Assembly: GCF_002994745.2 (NCBI RefSeq)
Contig: NC_037090.1
Coordinates: 7,313,501 to 7,377,500, forward strand
Length of the DNA stretch: 64,000 nt
Direction of reading: 5' to 3'
Source of the DNA: Rosa chinensis
Taxonomy: Eukaryota > Streptophyta > Magnoliopsida > Rosales > Rosaceae
Shown here: in pieces, positions 47,321 through 59,454 of the stretch
Numbering within the stretch: the first letter of the stretch is position 1
Layout: every line of letters begins with the position of its first letter
Notes under the pieces: model-generated
What the model was told of the DNA's origin: nothing
Databases searched by the model: none
The model's input: the letters and a program-made list of their open reading frames with translations, nothing else
Position numbers and translations under genes: made by a program

Positions 47321-47328
47321 ACAAGGAC

Positions 47329-48120
47329 CATGTCTCCTGCTTTAAACTCTTTGAACTTGCGGCCTTGATCTGCCCACTTCTTCATTCTCCATGCCGCTTT
47401 CTCTAGGTAAGCTTGAGTAATCTCAGCATTGGTCTTCCACTCTTTTGTGAAGTTGAAAGCACGCAGATTCGCCCCTTTGTAAACTTCTTGCACGGTATGA
47501 GGCAAGAGAGGTTGTTGACTAGTGACAATTTTAAAAGCACTCTTGTTGGTGGATGATCTCTTCTTCGAGTTGAAGCAAAATTGTGTAACATCCAGCAATT
47601 GCGCCCAATTCTGCTGATTGGTATGGACGAAATGGAGCAAGTATTCTTCCAACATCTCGTTGAATCTTTTGGTTTGTCCATCAGTCTGCGGGTGATAACT
47701 CAAAGATATGTTAAGCTCGTACCCAAGCAACTTGAATAGCTCGGTCCAGAATGTTCCCGTGAACCTGGTGTCCCGATCGCTGACAATGTTCTGAGGCACA
47801 CCCCAATACTTCACCACATGCTTGAAGAAGAGGCTTGTTGTATCTTTTGCTGAGCAATACTTTGGGGTTGTCACAAAGGTGGCATACTTCGAAAACATGT
47901 CAACCACAACAAGGATGCCTGATAAGTCTCCCACTTTAGAGAGGCTGGTAATGAAGTCAAGGGAGACACTTTCCCACGGGCGAGTTGAAATGGACAATGG
48001 TTCCAATAGCCCCGGAACCTTCTGACGCTCGATCTTGTCTTGCTGGCAGATTAGACAAGTCTTGGTGTACTCTGTGACATCGTCTTTCATCTTAGGCCAA
48101 TAGTAGTCCTGCTTTAGCGC
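47329..48120 (-). pseudogene. Chromovirus integrase, catalytic Glu replaced
   Basis: Minus-strand frame with the zinc-finger end (TCLICQQDK), core motifs SLDFITSL (first D), SDRDTRFTG (second D) and TDGQTK, where the D-D-35-E glutamate is expected. Counting 35 residues after the second D lands on this Lys. The frame then runs to GDMVLV, where the hAT element enters. It is therefore doubly inactive. Confidence 0.87.
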
Positions 48121-48166
48121 CTAGGTGAGGCCTAGGTGCCCGCCCAGAGGGAATTTCAGAACACTG

Positions 48167-49336
48167 TTTGTGAATACGTGCACTTTTGTAACTAGAAAGA
48201 TGATGTTTTAAAACCTCATGACTACTGTTTTGCCTCCGATTATGAGAATTTTTAGTGTTGCTAGCTCATCGTAGAGATATTTTACGTTACTAAGACTTAA
48301 TCCGGACCTCTATCTTATGCAATCCAAAAGAAAATGCAACGTGTTTTCACTTAGTGGCCACAAAATTGTACCCGATGTATAGTGAACTGCCCAGCTTTAC
48401 TAACTAGAAAAACGGTGTTATGTGTTGATTTGGAGAACTTCCTGTCTTGAAGAAAATATATAACTATCATCCAAAAGTTTTCTTAGCTTTGTTGTATTTT
48501 ACCTTGATTATTAAAGGGTGCCTATACCTACTTTAAACACCACCACTTAAATATGTGGATTGAATAATTAAGAGAAGAAAACACCAAAAGAATTTGGCCC
48601 CGGAAAGCAATACAATACTGAATACTTCACACATTTATTCTCCTTATTCTTTGTTCAACCCTGCAGACAATCGATCAAAGGGTTAATCGTAAGGAATCTT
48701 CTCCTTAATCATTCCGAATAATTCCAGAGAAAAGTCTCAAATCTTGCCACAATCATTGATGATTATAAACAATTTCAACTCTCCCAAAATGTGAACTAAG
48801 GCAATTTGATTCCTACACACAACGCAAAAGACTTTCCTCTCAAACATTAAATATGTTGGGAATTATCAAGGGTAACATGGCCGCAGCAGCTAGCTCTGAT
48901 ATGATACTAATGAAACATATACATATACACAAATTAAATCAAGTCTTTGTCTGGTTTCGAGCATTAGTTTAATGAAGAACAGAGAGACAGGGAAAGCAAA
49001 TAGCAAATAAGAAACCAGAGAAGAGTTGTATATAGAGATTGAGAGAATGAAAAGATAGATACAAAGAGAAGTCTCTTGAGTCTGTGTGTTATATAATGAT
49101 AGGCGTGTTAGTGTATAGAAACAAATAAAAACACGAAGCTGTTTAAGGTTTAACCAGAGAAGCCAAATGCCAATAGATTCCTACTTTGTCAACGGAAGAT
49201 TAAAAACTACCTTATGTACAGTTCATTGATGCTTCGTAGATTAATGCAAATCACACGGGTCGTCCGGCGCAATTTGCAGTTATAATTATCTTTCCTCAAT
49301 CTTTCGTTGTTGTTTGGACTTTGGTCCGATGACTCC
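48167..49336. other. Spacer
   Basis: AT-rich, with no supported gene or repeat boundary. Confidence 0.4.
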
Positions 49337-49346
49337 GATCTAGCTC

Positions 49347-49377
<31 letters not shown>

Positions 49378-50447
49378 AGTTGATTTCATTAGATCAACAG
49401 CCAATAGGCAAGAGTCTACCATAACTTACATAAGCAAAACTCAGCAAGAAAATCCGAACTAAACTATCTAAGCTAGAGCAGATCATTAAAATTTCTGGGA
49501 CTCTCACATTTAAGCGAGCCTATACAAGAATGAAAAAAACCTCGCCTCCTACGGAAAAGAAATCATTCAACTAGTTCCCACTTACCAATCACGCAATTGT
49601 GGTACAAGCAAGATACTAGAAACGTCATAGAAGACTTATAGAAGTTAATTCAACCTCACACAGGCTCAAAACCCTAATTCATTAGGGTCCAGATTGCCTT
49701 AGTCTGAGCCCAAGCCCGTAGGCCCAAACCCAAACCAAGTTTTGCTTAGTAGGAAGACTCCTCTGCCCCATCAGCCCAAACTTGAGCCTAGGCCCAGAGA
49801 CCCATGCCCAAACCCAAGCAAACAGTGAAGAAGAGTCACACTGCTCCTTTGCCTCCACCACCGTCAAGGCCTCTGGCGGCATCTCGTTTGACCACAGCTC
49901 TGGTGGCCGGCTTTTCCACCCATGCAACAACATCACATACCGTTGCTGTGCTGCCTCCACCACCGTTAGGTCCGGCGGCCAGCCAATCCACCATTGCATC
50001 AGACTTGCAAATCCGCACCACCAGCGATTTGCAGAACCCCTGAACAACTTCAATCTGAAAAACTTCAACCCAGAATCCCAGATCAAGGCTAAGAAACTCC
50101 TAGACTCGGATTCACCAAACCATCAATTTGAGATCTAGACCGATCGACCAACGACCTAAGCCTTGCTTCTTCGAAATCTAGCTACGGAATCACCAGATCT
50201 TCCCGACAATAGCAATGAACAGCCTAACCTCGAATCGAAAGTGATGAGAATTGCGTCTCACTCGATCCACCAAAACACCACTGACGCACGCAAGCGCCGT
50301 AGGCAAGCTAGAGAACCACCGAGCCACGTAGGAGTCGCCGAATCTCTTCTATGCTCGGCAAACCCTAGAACGCCGCTTGACTATAATGTTTAAGTGTTAA
50401 TTTTAAAGGGGGGCTATCACATTATGTGAAGGTGAAGGGGCTATCAT
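49347..50447 (-). mobile_element. LINE-type retroposon with poly-A and target duplication
   Basis: A poly-T run (49348-49371) marks the 3' end of a minus-strand insertion; the 10-bp repeat GATCTAGCTC flanks it (49337-49346 and 50448-50457). The interior (about 1.1 kb) includes a GC-rich, coding-like part (49790-50390) without a recognisable domain. No endonuclease or RT is present, so it is either an internally deleted LINE or a non-autonomous retroposon. Confidence 0.75.
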
Positions 50448-50457
50448 GATCTAGCTC

Positions 50458-51470
50458 TTACTCTAATAAAAGGATGAGTTTTTTTAATCATCCCAGACTC
50501 CGACAACGTGAAATACCGATGAAAACATTGATGCTAAGAAATTACATGAAAAATCCTTTATTTATTTATTTATTTATATACAATACATGAAAATCTTTCG
50601 AGGCCCCTAAATGCTAGGATTATTCCGTATCTCTGGTAGTTTGTCCTCTTTCTTTCTTTTTATTTTAATTTTTTTTGAATAAAGATTATTATCACAGGTT
50701 AGAAAAACACAATAGAGTTTATTACAATCATATCGTAACGCATCCAGAAAAAATCTTAGAGCGTTATCAAAAGAGAAACTTATGCTAGCCTCAAACCAGA
50801 GCGACCATTACATATCCTTCTGTTGCCATCTAGATAAAATAAGAAGATGTGGTAGTACCCACGGTCATACATAAAGAAAAGTCTACTCATTTAATATTCC
50901 ATGCTCCGCCATTACAAAATAGCTTGAAATCGCTTGAATCCTCCTTCAGTACTACACTACTACTTCAGAAGATTAGCTAGTATAGTCTATCCTCTTTTTG
51001 ATACGTCTTTGGTATGATTATATGGTGGTAAATTGCCCAAAAATTTATTTATTTCAAGTGGCAACAACAAAATTTCTTGAAGGGATTAGAGAATTTCTTG
51101 TCAAATTTGAAAACTGATTTGACCTGAGTCTCCAAGCCGAATTTAGAACATCCCAAATCCTCAGTTCGGATCTTTATTCATTTTGGATTCGCCAACTGAA
51201 TGAGAATAAGATCTAATTCCAAATTCTTGTAAAATTGTAAAGAAGCATATATAACCCACACAAACAGAAAGAAACTAGTTGGCCAAAAAGATCCAATCGT
51301 TGCCCTTCAAGACACCATTGTAGTCCCATGACCAAATTGATGCTAATTGAAGGCAACACCCTTGTAGTGATATACGTGGGCATGAACAAGGACATTGACA
51401 AGCTAGTAAGTGCACTACATATCATATTGTTCAATAAGGGAAAGTGAAGTGCTTTATATGTGCAAACCTA
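50458..51470. other. Spacer with a probable second LINE-type tail
   Basis: A T-rich stretch followed by gaataaagattattatcaca near 50668-50698 resembles another minus-strand LINE tail. No gene is seen. Confidence 0.35.
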
Positions 51471-51477
51471 CATCTAG

Positions 51478-51680
51478 GGATAGCTAATGGGCCGGGCCGG
51501 CCTAGCTCTGCCCAAAACTGACTAGCTCGGGCCATGGTGGGCTGGGTTTTAACGTGTTTATGCAATTTTATGGGCCGGGATTTTTCTGAAAAATCAAAGT
51601 CTAGGCCTAAGGCCTCGCGGGTTTTTTCTGGCCAGGCCGGGCCGGGCTATTTAAATGGGCCCGAGCTAGGCCTAAGTTTT
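51478..51680. mobile_element. Truncated GGGCC-rich hAT-family copy
   Basis: Starts tagggatagctaatgggcc and contains several gggccgggc and aggcc blocks like the intact copy at 32487-33040. The other end is not recognisable, so it is truncated or diverged. Confidence 0.6.
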
Positions 51681-52251
51681 TAATCATGTTTTATGAAAAA
51701 TTTTACATTCTAATTTATACTGTTATTATATATGAATGTGGAAATTAGTTTTTCATTTTAAGAGATTAACAAAAGCTAGGGTGAAGCACAGAAAGGCAAC
51801 TTCCTAGAATTTTCTTGGGGTTTTGTTGGTTTGCTACATGAGCCATTCCGTTATTAATTTTGAAACACTCGGGGAATCAAGAAAGAAACTAAAAACCCTT
51901 TAAAAAAATTCATTATATATATATATATATATATATTGTGTGTGTGTGTCTGTGTGTTCCACAATTGTAATTAAAGATGTTAGACATTAACTAAGGGGAT
52001 GTGACCACTTACCCAATTTTAGCCTAAAAATTGCCCACTTACTCCATTACTCCCATTTACCCAATTTAAGACCAAAAGACAAATTTCACCCCCAAATAAT
52101 TAACAAATTACAAGCTATCTTTCCCTTCTACTCTCAGGCTCTCATTCTCGTTTCTCTCTCTCTTCCAAAATCCGATTCCAGTTCTAGTTGGCATCGCCTC
52201 CGATAGCCAGAGATTGAAAATGGAGCCACTGGCTGACTTGGTTCATAAACT

Positions 52252-54170
52252 CTCGCAAGCGTACGAATCGTTGTCAAGTAAGGGAAGTATTAAAACTTTG
52301 ATTACCGTACCTCGAGGATTAGGTGTTGGACCTAACCGAGGTAATTGGCTGTAGAGTAACTTAAAAGCATACAATGAAAAATAAAAATAAAATAAAGTAA
52401 AAGAATATTCACAAGGCACCAAGCCTCGGCAATGCTCGGCTTAGCTCACACTAAGCCTAATCAAAGCCACTAACTTGTAGCCCTAATGAGTTATGCACAA
52501 TGGAATGTAGAATTTTGTTTGGGAGTTTTGAATTGTGAATTAACTAAATTAAACGCAAACTAAAATAAAAGCAAACAACTAAGTATCAAGCAAGAAATTA
52601 AATTTGGATTTTCCAATTAATGGGAACATGGGAGTGCCGGATGATTCACACTAACCCTCTTGCAAATATCGAAGCTAATTTCACAAATGCATGCATTTCC
52701 TATATGTGTCAAGTCCCGTATCCAGTACCGGTCAAGGCTACTAAACCAATTATCATTTCAGTGTATCGATTATGCCGGTTAGGGCCACAATCAACTCTCT
52801 AATTTAGGCATTACGCCGGTTAAGGCCGAAATATCTAAAATTAGAGGCCTAGAGTGCAAGATAATAGAGACTCAAGCAAGCTTAGCTACAATTAAGCTAG
52901 CTAATGGTCACCACACTTAAATCCTAGATGCCACAAGACCAATAAGTTGTCAATTTATCAATCTACTCATCACAACTGCCCACAACATACTTTCAAAGGG
53001 TGACAAAGCCTAGAAACATGCTTCTAAGGACCAATAAATTCGGATTTAAAGACACACAATGGAAATTGCATTTATTAAAATTAAAGCATCAATATCTATA
53101 CAAGATGAGTTAGGGCTTCACAACCCTAACTCCCAAAATTGAACTACTTACAACCCATACAAGAATCCATCAACAAAAGTATATAAAAATTATGAAATAG
53201 ATAATAAGGAAGAGAGTGGAGAGTTAGCTTGGTCACTTCTAGCTATGAACTAGTATGAATCAAGCAATTTCTTCACCCAACTACCCAAATTAATGTGTGG
53301 TACTCTTGATGATGATTCCTTTGAAGTCTTGAGTGTCAAATCCCAAAAGATGAAATTAAAAATGAAAAAGGTAAAAGGTGAGAGTGTGAGGTGATATGGG
53401 TGATGGACGAGAGATTGGGAAAGATGGAATGGGAGAGATGGAATTGTGGTTGATGATGATTCCTTTGAAGTCTTGAGTGTCAAATCCCAAAAGATGAAAT
53501 TAAAAATGAAAAAGGTAAAAGGTGAGAGTGTGAGGTGATATGGGTGATGGACGAGAGATTGGGAAAGATGGAATGGGAGAGATGGAATTGTGGTGGTGTG
53601 CGGCTGTTCAAAGGAGGAAGAGGAATGAGGAAATATATATATATATATATATATATCTGTGTGTGTGTGTATGTGTGTGGTCTGGGCGTGCTCTCCGTAG
53701 AGAGGAAGAAAGATAATTGCAATTCATTTTCTTGTGTGGCTGCTGTCTTGCACAAGAGGAAAAGAGATGGAAATGGACATGTGGCAGCACGGGATAGGAG
53801 ATAGGAAAAAAAAAAGTAATAATAAAAATAAAAAGAAGAAGCAGCACGTGGGAAAGAAAGAAAATGTGCTGATTATGATATTGCTGACGTCGTCATGACG
53901 TCAGCACAGTCCAGATTTTTTTTTTTTTTCTTTTCTTTCTCCTTTCTTCTTTTCTTCATCTTTCTTTCTTTTCCCCATTTTTTTCTTTCTTCTCTTCTTC
54001 CTCAATGCACTTCCACACATTATCAGAGATGGTTTGATTCCGCTCCCTTGATGGTGTTGACTACGGTTGACCCGCGTTGACTTTTTCGTCCTTTTGTCGG
54101 AAACTCCAATTTGCTCCAATTTCGCACTATTTTATCTCGTTTATGCAATTCCGCTTATTTTCTACAAAGT
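52252..54170 (-). mobile_element. Retroelement copy A (minus orientation), non-autonomous
   Basis: Read on the minus strand it begins with sequence homologous to 54285-54480 and ends with blocks shared with 55740-55930 and 58500-58590 (the gcaatgctcgg block, the cctaatcaaagcc block, and cgtacgcttgcgaga). No protein domain is seen. It is probably an LTR-containing piece of a large non-autonomous LTR retrotransposon (LARD-like). Confidence 0.55.
53306..53593 (+). repeat. 144-bp tandem duplication
   Basis: Two nearly identical head-to-tail copies starting around 53306 and 53450 (gatgattcctttgaag at 53311 and 53455). It lies inside retroelement copy A. Confidence 0.9.
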
Positions 54171-57100
54171 TGATTATACGCATTTATATGCGTCTAATTG
54201 TATCTAAAACACTAGAAATAAGTCAATCCCCTTGTCAATTAATATGTAATTAATTCATTTTCATTATTGTGTAGGAAATAAGCAGAGTTTCAAAAAAACA
54301 AGAGAAAATGGTAGAAATTGGAGCGAATTGAATTTTTCCGACAAAATGACGAAATAGTGAAGATTAGTCAACTGTGGTCAACGCCATCAAGGGAGTGGAA
54401 TCCAATTGCCTCCGATAATTTATGCGGAATTGCAAGAAGAAGAGAAAAGAAAGGAAAAGAGAAAAAGAAAAAGAAAAAAAAGAAAGAAATAAATAATAAA
54501 TAATGCAGCTTAGGTTAATTATGTTAATTAATCTCTTGATTAAGTTATTTGATCACTTGATTAAATTAGCTTAATTACTAAGCTGTGGTAGAAGCCTTGC
54601 ACGTGCAGCAACTCAATCATGATTCAATTAATCAATGGGTGCAGCCACTCCGTTGTTGACACGTAGCAACCCTAGCTCCTCTTTTCTTTGCAAAGATGAC
54701 TATCACCTCACATGCTTTCCCTCACGTGCCTATTTAACCCTAGAGACCTACAGCTGCCGCACCACACTCAAAACAGAGGCAGCCCCTTTGGGCTGCTCTC
54801 TCTCCTCCTTCTCCTCCATTTTTCTTCTTTTCTTTAGTTTTATTTTAGAGATTTCAAGAATTTTACTCACACAAAGCTTGAAGGATCTATTAAAGGGCTC
54901 AACCTCTACAAGATTCAAGATTTGGGTAATTGTGGGAGTTATAATTCAATAGTAGTCATGTTGGCTTTCTAGCTAATTGTGGCTATTATTGTTTTCTCCA
55001 ACACTTCTCTTTTCTTTTCTCTTTGAATTTTGTATTTTTGATGTCTATAATTATGGGTTGTGAGTAATTTTCTTGTTGGGTTTTAGGGTTGTGTCCCTAA
55101 CCCAAAATTTTGTGTAAAAGATGTTTAATTTAATGTAATGATGCAATTTTCATATGATGGATGCTTATATCTATTTTTGTTGGGTTAAAATGCATGTCTA
55201 GGAGTCTAGTCAACTCTAGGGTGTGTATTTTGAGCATGTCTAGGATGGAGTTAGGGGCTTGACTCCCTCTAATTCCTAAGCTAGAAACCTTCAATTTCGT
55301 ATTCGAGGGGTTATAAGCATGGTGATTTACACCCGTTGCGTGATTGCGCGGGCGGGTCGCTTAGTAGTCTAATTCCTCGATCTCTACGCCTCTTGATGTG
55401 AATTAGTGACCATTGAACCGGCTCTAATTCATGCCAAGTGAGTCCCTACGGCCCTTGAACCGGAGTAGGAATACCATGAAAGGGAATTTCGGTCCTTGAG
55501 CCTTGAACCGCCTTGGATACGACTACCGCCAAAATAGGAAATATGCATCTATATTAGATTAGCTTCCGACACATGAGATTTGGGTGAAGGAATCTCCCTA
55601 ACACCCAACATTCTCATTTTTATTGTTTACATTTCATTTTTATTTTTTTGTTGCTTTACATTTCATTATTATTTGTTAAGTTAAAATCAACCCCCAAACA
55701 TTAAACTCTTCCACTCATTTGTGCATATCCACCACTAGGCTCTTTGTTTTGATTAGGCTTTGGTGAGAACCAAAACCGAGCATTGCTAGGGCTTGGTGCC
55801 TTAGATTAACTTTTTTATTTCTTTTCTTTTTCTTTTCTTTGTTTGCTAAGTGTCTTTATTCCCGATTACCCAAGGATTGTGGGTTAGCCACTAATCCCCG
55901 TGGTTGGTGAATCGGTTCTTTAAGTCACTTTAGCATATTTTTATTTCTAATTTGTTATTAAAAAAAAAAAAATTGGTTGTTTATTTTGTTTGCTTACTTT
56001 CTAATTTTATATTTTCTAATTTTTTTTTTTTGTTGCTAATCTCACTTGTGGAAACTCATAGGCATATATTTTTCTCACATTGAGCTATGGATCGGTGGAA
56101 CTATGGATGGGAAGACCCGTGGAGATATGAGCAAGAAAGTTTATATGGTGGAGGTTATCAAGCTTATGAGCCTAGTAAGGAATTTGTTGACGGACTACTA
56201 TCTCAATTGCATGCCTCCCAAGCTCTATTACAAGCCTCTCAAGTTAGTATTTCACAAGACACCATGGTTCCCGAAGCATATCCTCATGAGCAAGCATATG
56301 AGTCTAGGAGACCTTCTCTTGAAGAATTGCTAGCTCAATTGCAAGCTTCCCAAGCTCACTTGCAAGCCTCACAAGCTCAATTGCAAGCTTCTCAAGAAAT
56401 GCTTGCACATTCCAATGAGCAACTTGAAGCAAGTTTTGCACAAAAGTCACCCTTCACCATTTATGAGCATGAATCTTTCTTTGACCAAGTGGAGCCTATT
56501 TCAAGAGAAAAAGTGTATATCGAGCATCTTGAGCAAGAATCCTTTATGCAAGTTGAAAATGATGATAGTGATGTTGATGTACAAGAAATTGAGGTTGGTT
56601 ATGAAAGTTTCAATGCAAGTGGGGTGAGAGACTACACTTCGGAGGAACCGGTGCAATATTGGAAATCTAATCTTCACAATGAAGAGGAGGTATATGAAGT
56701 TGATTCCGACGAAGAGGATAGCTTCTGTAGTGAGGAAGATGTGGAGCTTGAAGACTTACACCATGATCCCTTAATCGTTGAGGTCGATATTCCCAAGGAG
56801 AAAGAGAGTCCTTCAATACCTTGTGATGATGAAGAAATTGAAGAGCCAAGGACTTTCTTGCCTCCCATATTCATGGAGATCCATCATGAGCTTCCCAAGG
56901 TGGAGAGTAGGACATTGAGCACTTATGTTCTTAATGGAAAGATTGAGATCAAGGTACTTTTACCTCTCAATCCACCATTAAGTGGTCAATGTTTCTACAA
57001 TGAGGTGATGGATTGGAAAGGAAGTGAACCTCTTGCACTTAACCTTTCCCATCACTCGCAAGAGCTTCTACCACCTATTGTTCCTATGAGCATCATTTCT

Positions 57101-58712
57101 ACACCACTTGAGAAGGAGAAGGCAAGGAGATTGATCCATAGTAGAAAAATGGAGAAGAATGGGAAGATTAAGAAGCTACACTTTTGGCCACCAATTGGAG
57201 TATTCTTATGTAGCTCTTGGTCTTGCCTCTACGATATATCAAGGAGTCCCTTAGCCCCAAACAGTAGGGTGGTCGCACTTGAGAAATATCCACCTTGACA
57301 AGATCATGTTCTATATGGACCGGCAATGAAGTCCTTAAACAAAGCGCTCGCTAGGGAGGCAACCCTAGCATTACTTGTGATGTTCTTTTTTGTTCATTTT
57401 GCATCAATAAGGCTATTCAGCCATCTTTTTGGGAGGTTGAGAGGTGCTTGGAGTGTGGAGAATAAGGAGATATTTTGAGCTACAATTCTTGTGTGGAGGT
57501 CATGGAGGATGATTTTGGGTTATGAGTTGATGGGATGAAGACCACGAGCTTAATGGAGGACCCTTGTCCTTATTCTTTGATGGCCTATTTGTGACGCATT
57601 GCTCTTTGGACACTATATATTTCTCAATGGAGTCGATCTTTCATGAGCACCTAGAGCTAGCTGAGAGCATACGTTAAGGAAGTCAAGGCCTCGTGCCTTG
57701 AGGTTGGTGTCTCATATTTTCTTCTCCGAAGGTTGTGAGCAATGGAGGTGTCTACAAAGGGGGTTTTCCGTAACTTTTCTCCGCATTTAGATTTTTATTT
57801 TCATAGTTAATTTGTGTGCCTTCTCCCGGACTTCACTCTCATGCCTAAATCCGACACAGATTTTAGCTTTCAAGCTCACTTTACAACATTGAGGACAATG
57901 TTGGTTTTAAGTGTGGGGGTGAGGGCTCGGGCGACTAAAAAAAAAAAAAAATTTAATTAGATTAGCTTTTTGTAATTATATTTTAGTGGTTAATGCCTTT
58001 TCCAACCCCAATGACGAGCCATGGACTTAACTTGTTATGATTGTGGATAGATTAAGCATGATGTAGGACTTCGAATTTGTTTTGTGATTGAGAGTATATG
58101 TGATCTATGCTTGATTATATGTGTGCACATAGCCTATGTTAGGTTGGTTCATCATAATTAGAGAAGCATATAGATGATTTGATTGACTTGCATGCCCTTA
58201 TTTGTGAGCTTTTGTGCCTATATCTATAGTGTATGCATCGTTCATTCACTTATTCTTTCATGTGTGTACAATTTCATGACAATGCGTATCTAGAACTTGC
58301 TTGAGACCTCTCGAGGCTACTTTTAGCTTGCGACATGATAGAAAGGATGGAGGCATTAGGACTATATACCACCATGGCCAAAGAAGCATGTGCCCAAAAA
58401 TATTTACCACTAGATTGCCACTTTGAGCCTATTTATATAATTTAGCCTTTTTATTCACTTTATTTTTATTTTGTTTGCTTAGTGACTTTAGTTCCGACCA
58501 CCCAAGGATTGTGGGTTAGCCACTAATCCCCGTGGTACGATAAACTTTGGGCATAATATTTCCCTTATTTTGACAATGATACGTACGCTTGCGTAAATGT
58601 GTATCAAGTCAAAAGTAAATAAAAATTGAATAATTACATATTAATTAATATGAGGATTAACTTAATTCTAGTGTTTTAGATATAATTACACGCATATAAA
58701 TGCGTATAATCA
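54165..58712 (+). mobile_element. Retroelement copy B (plus orientation), LARD-like
   Basis: Holds an LTR-like promoter region (a tatttaaccctag box near 54730), a coding frame (56087-57298) and then a tract around acattgaggacaatgttg and gtgtgggggtgag (57886-57927) that is typical of the polypurine region of large plant gypsy elements. The segment ccaaggattgtgggttagcc occurs twice in direct orientation (near 55869 and 58502). The right end stops at gcgtataatcac where MULE-3 sequence resumes. No RT or integrase was found. Confidence 0.55.
56087..57298 (+). CDS. Uncharacterised 403-residue ORF of retroelement copy B
   Basis: Starts MDRWNYGWEDPWRYEQE, rich in W, Y and G. Residues about 45-110 hold tandem QLQASQA repeats, likely a coiled coil or helical array. 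A long acidic region follows (residues 150-260), then a Pro/Leu-rich part and a basic tail near SRKMEKNGKIKK. No known catalytic domain is recognised. The position upstream of a polypurine-like tract suggests a protein carried by a non-autonomous retroelement. It is uninterrupted, so it may be recent or under constraint. Confidence 0.6.
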   Translation: MDRWNYGWEDPWRYEQESLYGGGYQAYEPSKEFVDGLLSQLHASQALLQASQVSISQDTMVPEAYPHEQAYESRRPSLEELLAQLQASQAHLQASQAQLQASQEMLAHSNEQLEASFAQKSPFTIYEHESFFDQVEPISREKVYIEHLEQESFMQVENDDSDVDVQEIEVGYESFNASGVRDYTSEEPVQYWKSNLHNEEEVYEVDSDEEDSFCSEEDVELEDLHHDPLIVEVDIPKEKESPSIPCDDEEIEEPRTFLPPIFMEIHHELPKVESRTLSTYVLNGKIEIKVLLPLNPPLSGQCFYNEVMDWKGSEPLALNLSHHSQELLPPIVPMSIISTPLEKEKARRLIHSRKMEKNGKIKKLHFWPPIGVFLCSSWSCLYDISRSPLAPNSRVVALEKYPP

Positions 58713-58971
58713 CTGGCACAAGGACTTTGACGTCCAGCACAAGTACCTTTCACCGAAGGCTTCCGGTTTCGATTCCGAAGAGAGAGAGATGTGTAGTCCG
58801 ATTCTGGTTTCGGCGACGAGGTTGAAGAATCCGATGATTTGGGCGTGGGATCGCCGGTCTTGAGGCGAATGTGGTTCTTGAGATGGATAAGAGCTTTCAG
58901 GCGAGAATCGGCAGATCTGGTCCTTCTCGCTCACCAAAGATCTAAAGTTGGCGATGGACTGAGGCTCGAAT

Positions 58972-59196
58972 CAAGAAGGCTATGAAAATATATAAGTCTC
59001 CGGCTGCCTTACAATCAAAGCTGACAATGTCCTCTGTGTTTGGTTGTCTTGGTATGATTTCGGAGGCTGGAAAGTTCATCTCTGATAATGTTGAAGGTTA
59101 GACGGAGCAGGTTCTCAAGAATATGAGAGAAATACTGAAAGCAAGTGGTGCCGATTAGATGCCAAGATTGAAATTGAGTGCATTAAAGTACTGTAG
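58972..59196 (+). pseudogene. Captured RidA-type deaminase fragment in MULE-3
   Basis: The frame reads SVFGCLGMISEAGKFISDN, VEG, stop, TEQVLKNMREILKASGAD, then shifts register into LDAKIEIECIKVL and a stop. These match the middle and extreme C-terminus of plant RidA (YjgF/UK114 family, which hydrolyses reactive enamine/imine intermediates in plastids). The intervening segment between SGAD and LDAKIE is missing, a whole-exon-sized gap. It cannot encode a working enzyme. Confidence 0.82.
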
Positions 59197-59454
59197 ACTC
59201 ATAATATTAAGCACAATTGTTCTAGAGCTTGCTTTCCTATTGGTTCTGTATGATTTGCAAGTATAGTAGACTTCTCTTTTCTTTTTTTTTTTAGAAAACA
59301 AGTACAATAGTTGGGTAATATCTTGTTAATAGAAGCAGGTTAACATTGCAGTTGGATGCAATTTTTGTAGTGTTTTCTTGCTGAAATTTATCTCATCTTA
59401 TTCCTACCTAAATGTCGTTGTTTAATTAGTGATATGATTATTTTATTATGATTT

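Larger units (their letters stand above)
45496..48125 (-). mobile_element. Ty3/gypsy chromovirus remnant, minus strand
   Basis: Contains on the minus strand the end of a gypsy polyprotein (integrase, then a chromodomain), a polypurine tract (gagggagaatgctaggggc) and a 508-bp 3' LTR (46003-45496, TGTAATACC to CGTGACA). Everything upstream of integrase is missing. A hAT element interrupts the coding region at 46482-47320. CTAGG lies at both outer edges (45491-45495, 48121-48125) and may be a target duplication, but the local sequence is rich in that motif. Confidence 0.82.
45182..48166. mobile_element. Possible TIR element hosting the chromovirus fragment
   Basis: Left end caatgttctaaaag and right end (inverted) cagtgttctgaaat match, and both inner flanks are rich in gcctagg motifs. 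The neighbouring 8-mers (cttgtaac, tttgtgaa) agree only partly, so a target duplication is not demonstrated. A (TA)n run lies at about 45274-45307. Confidence 0.4.
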
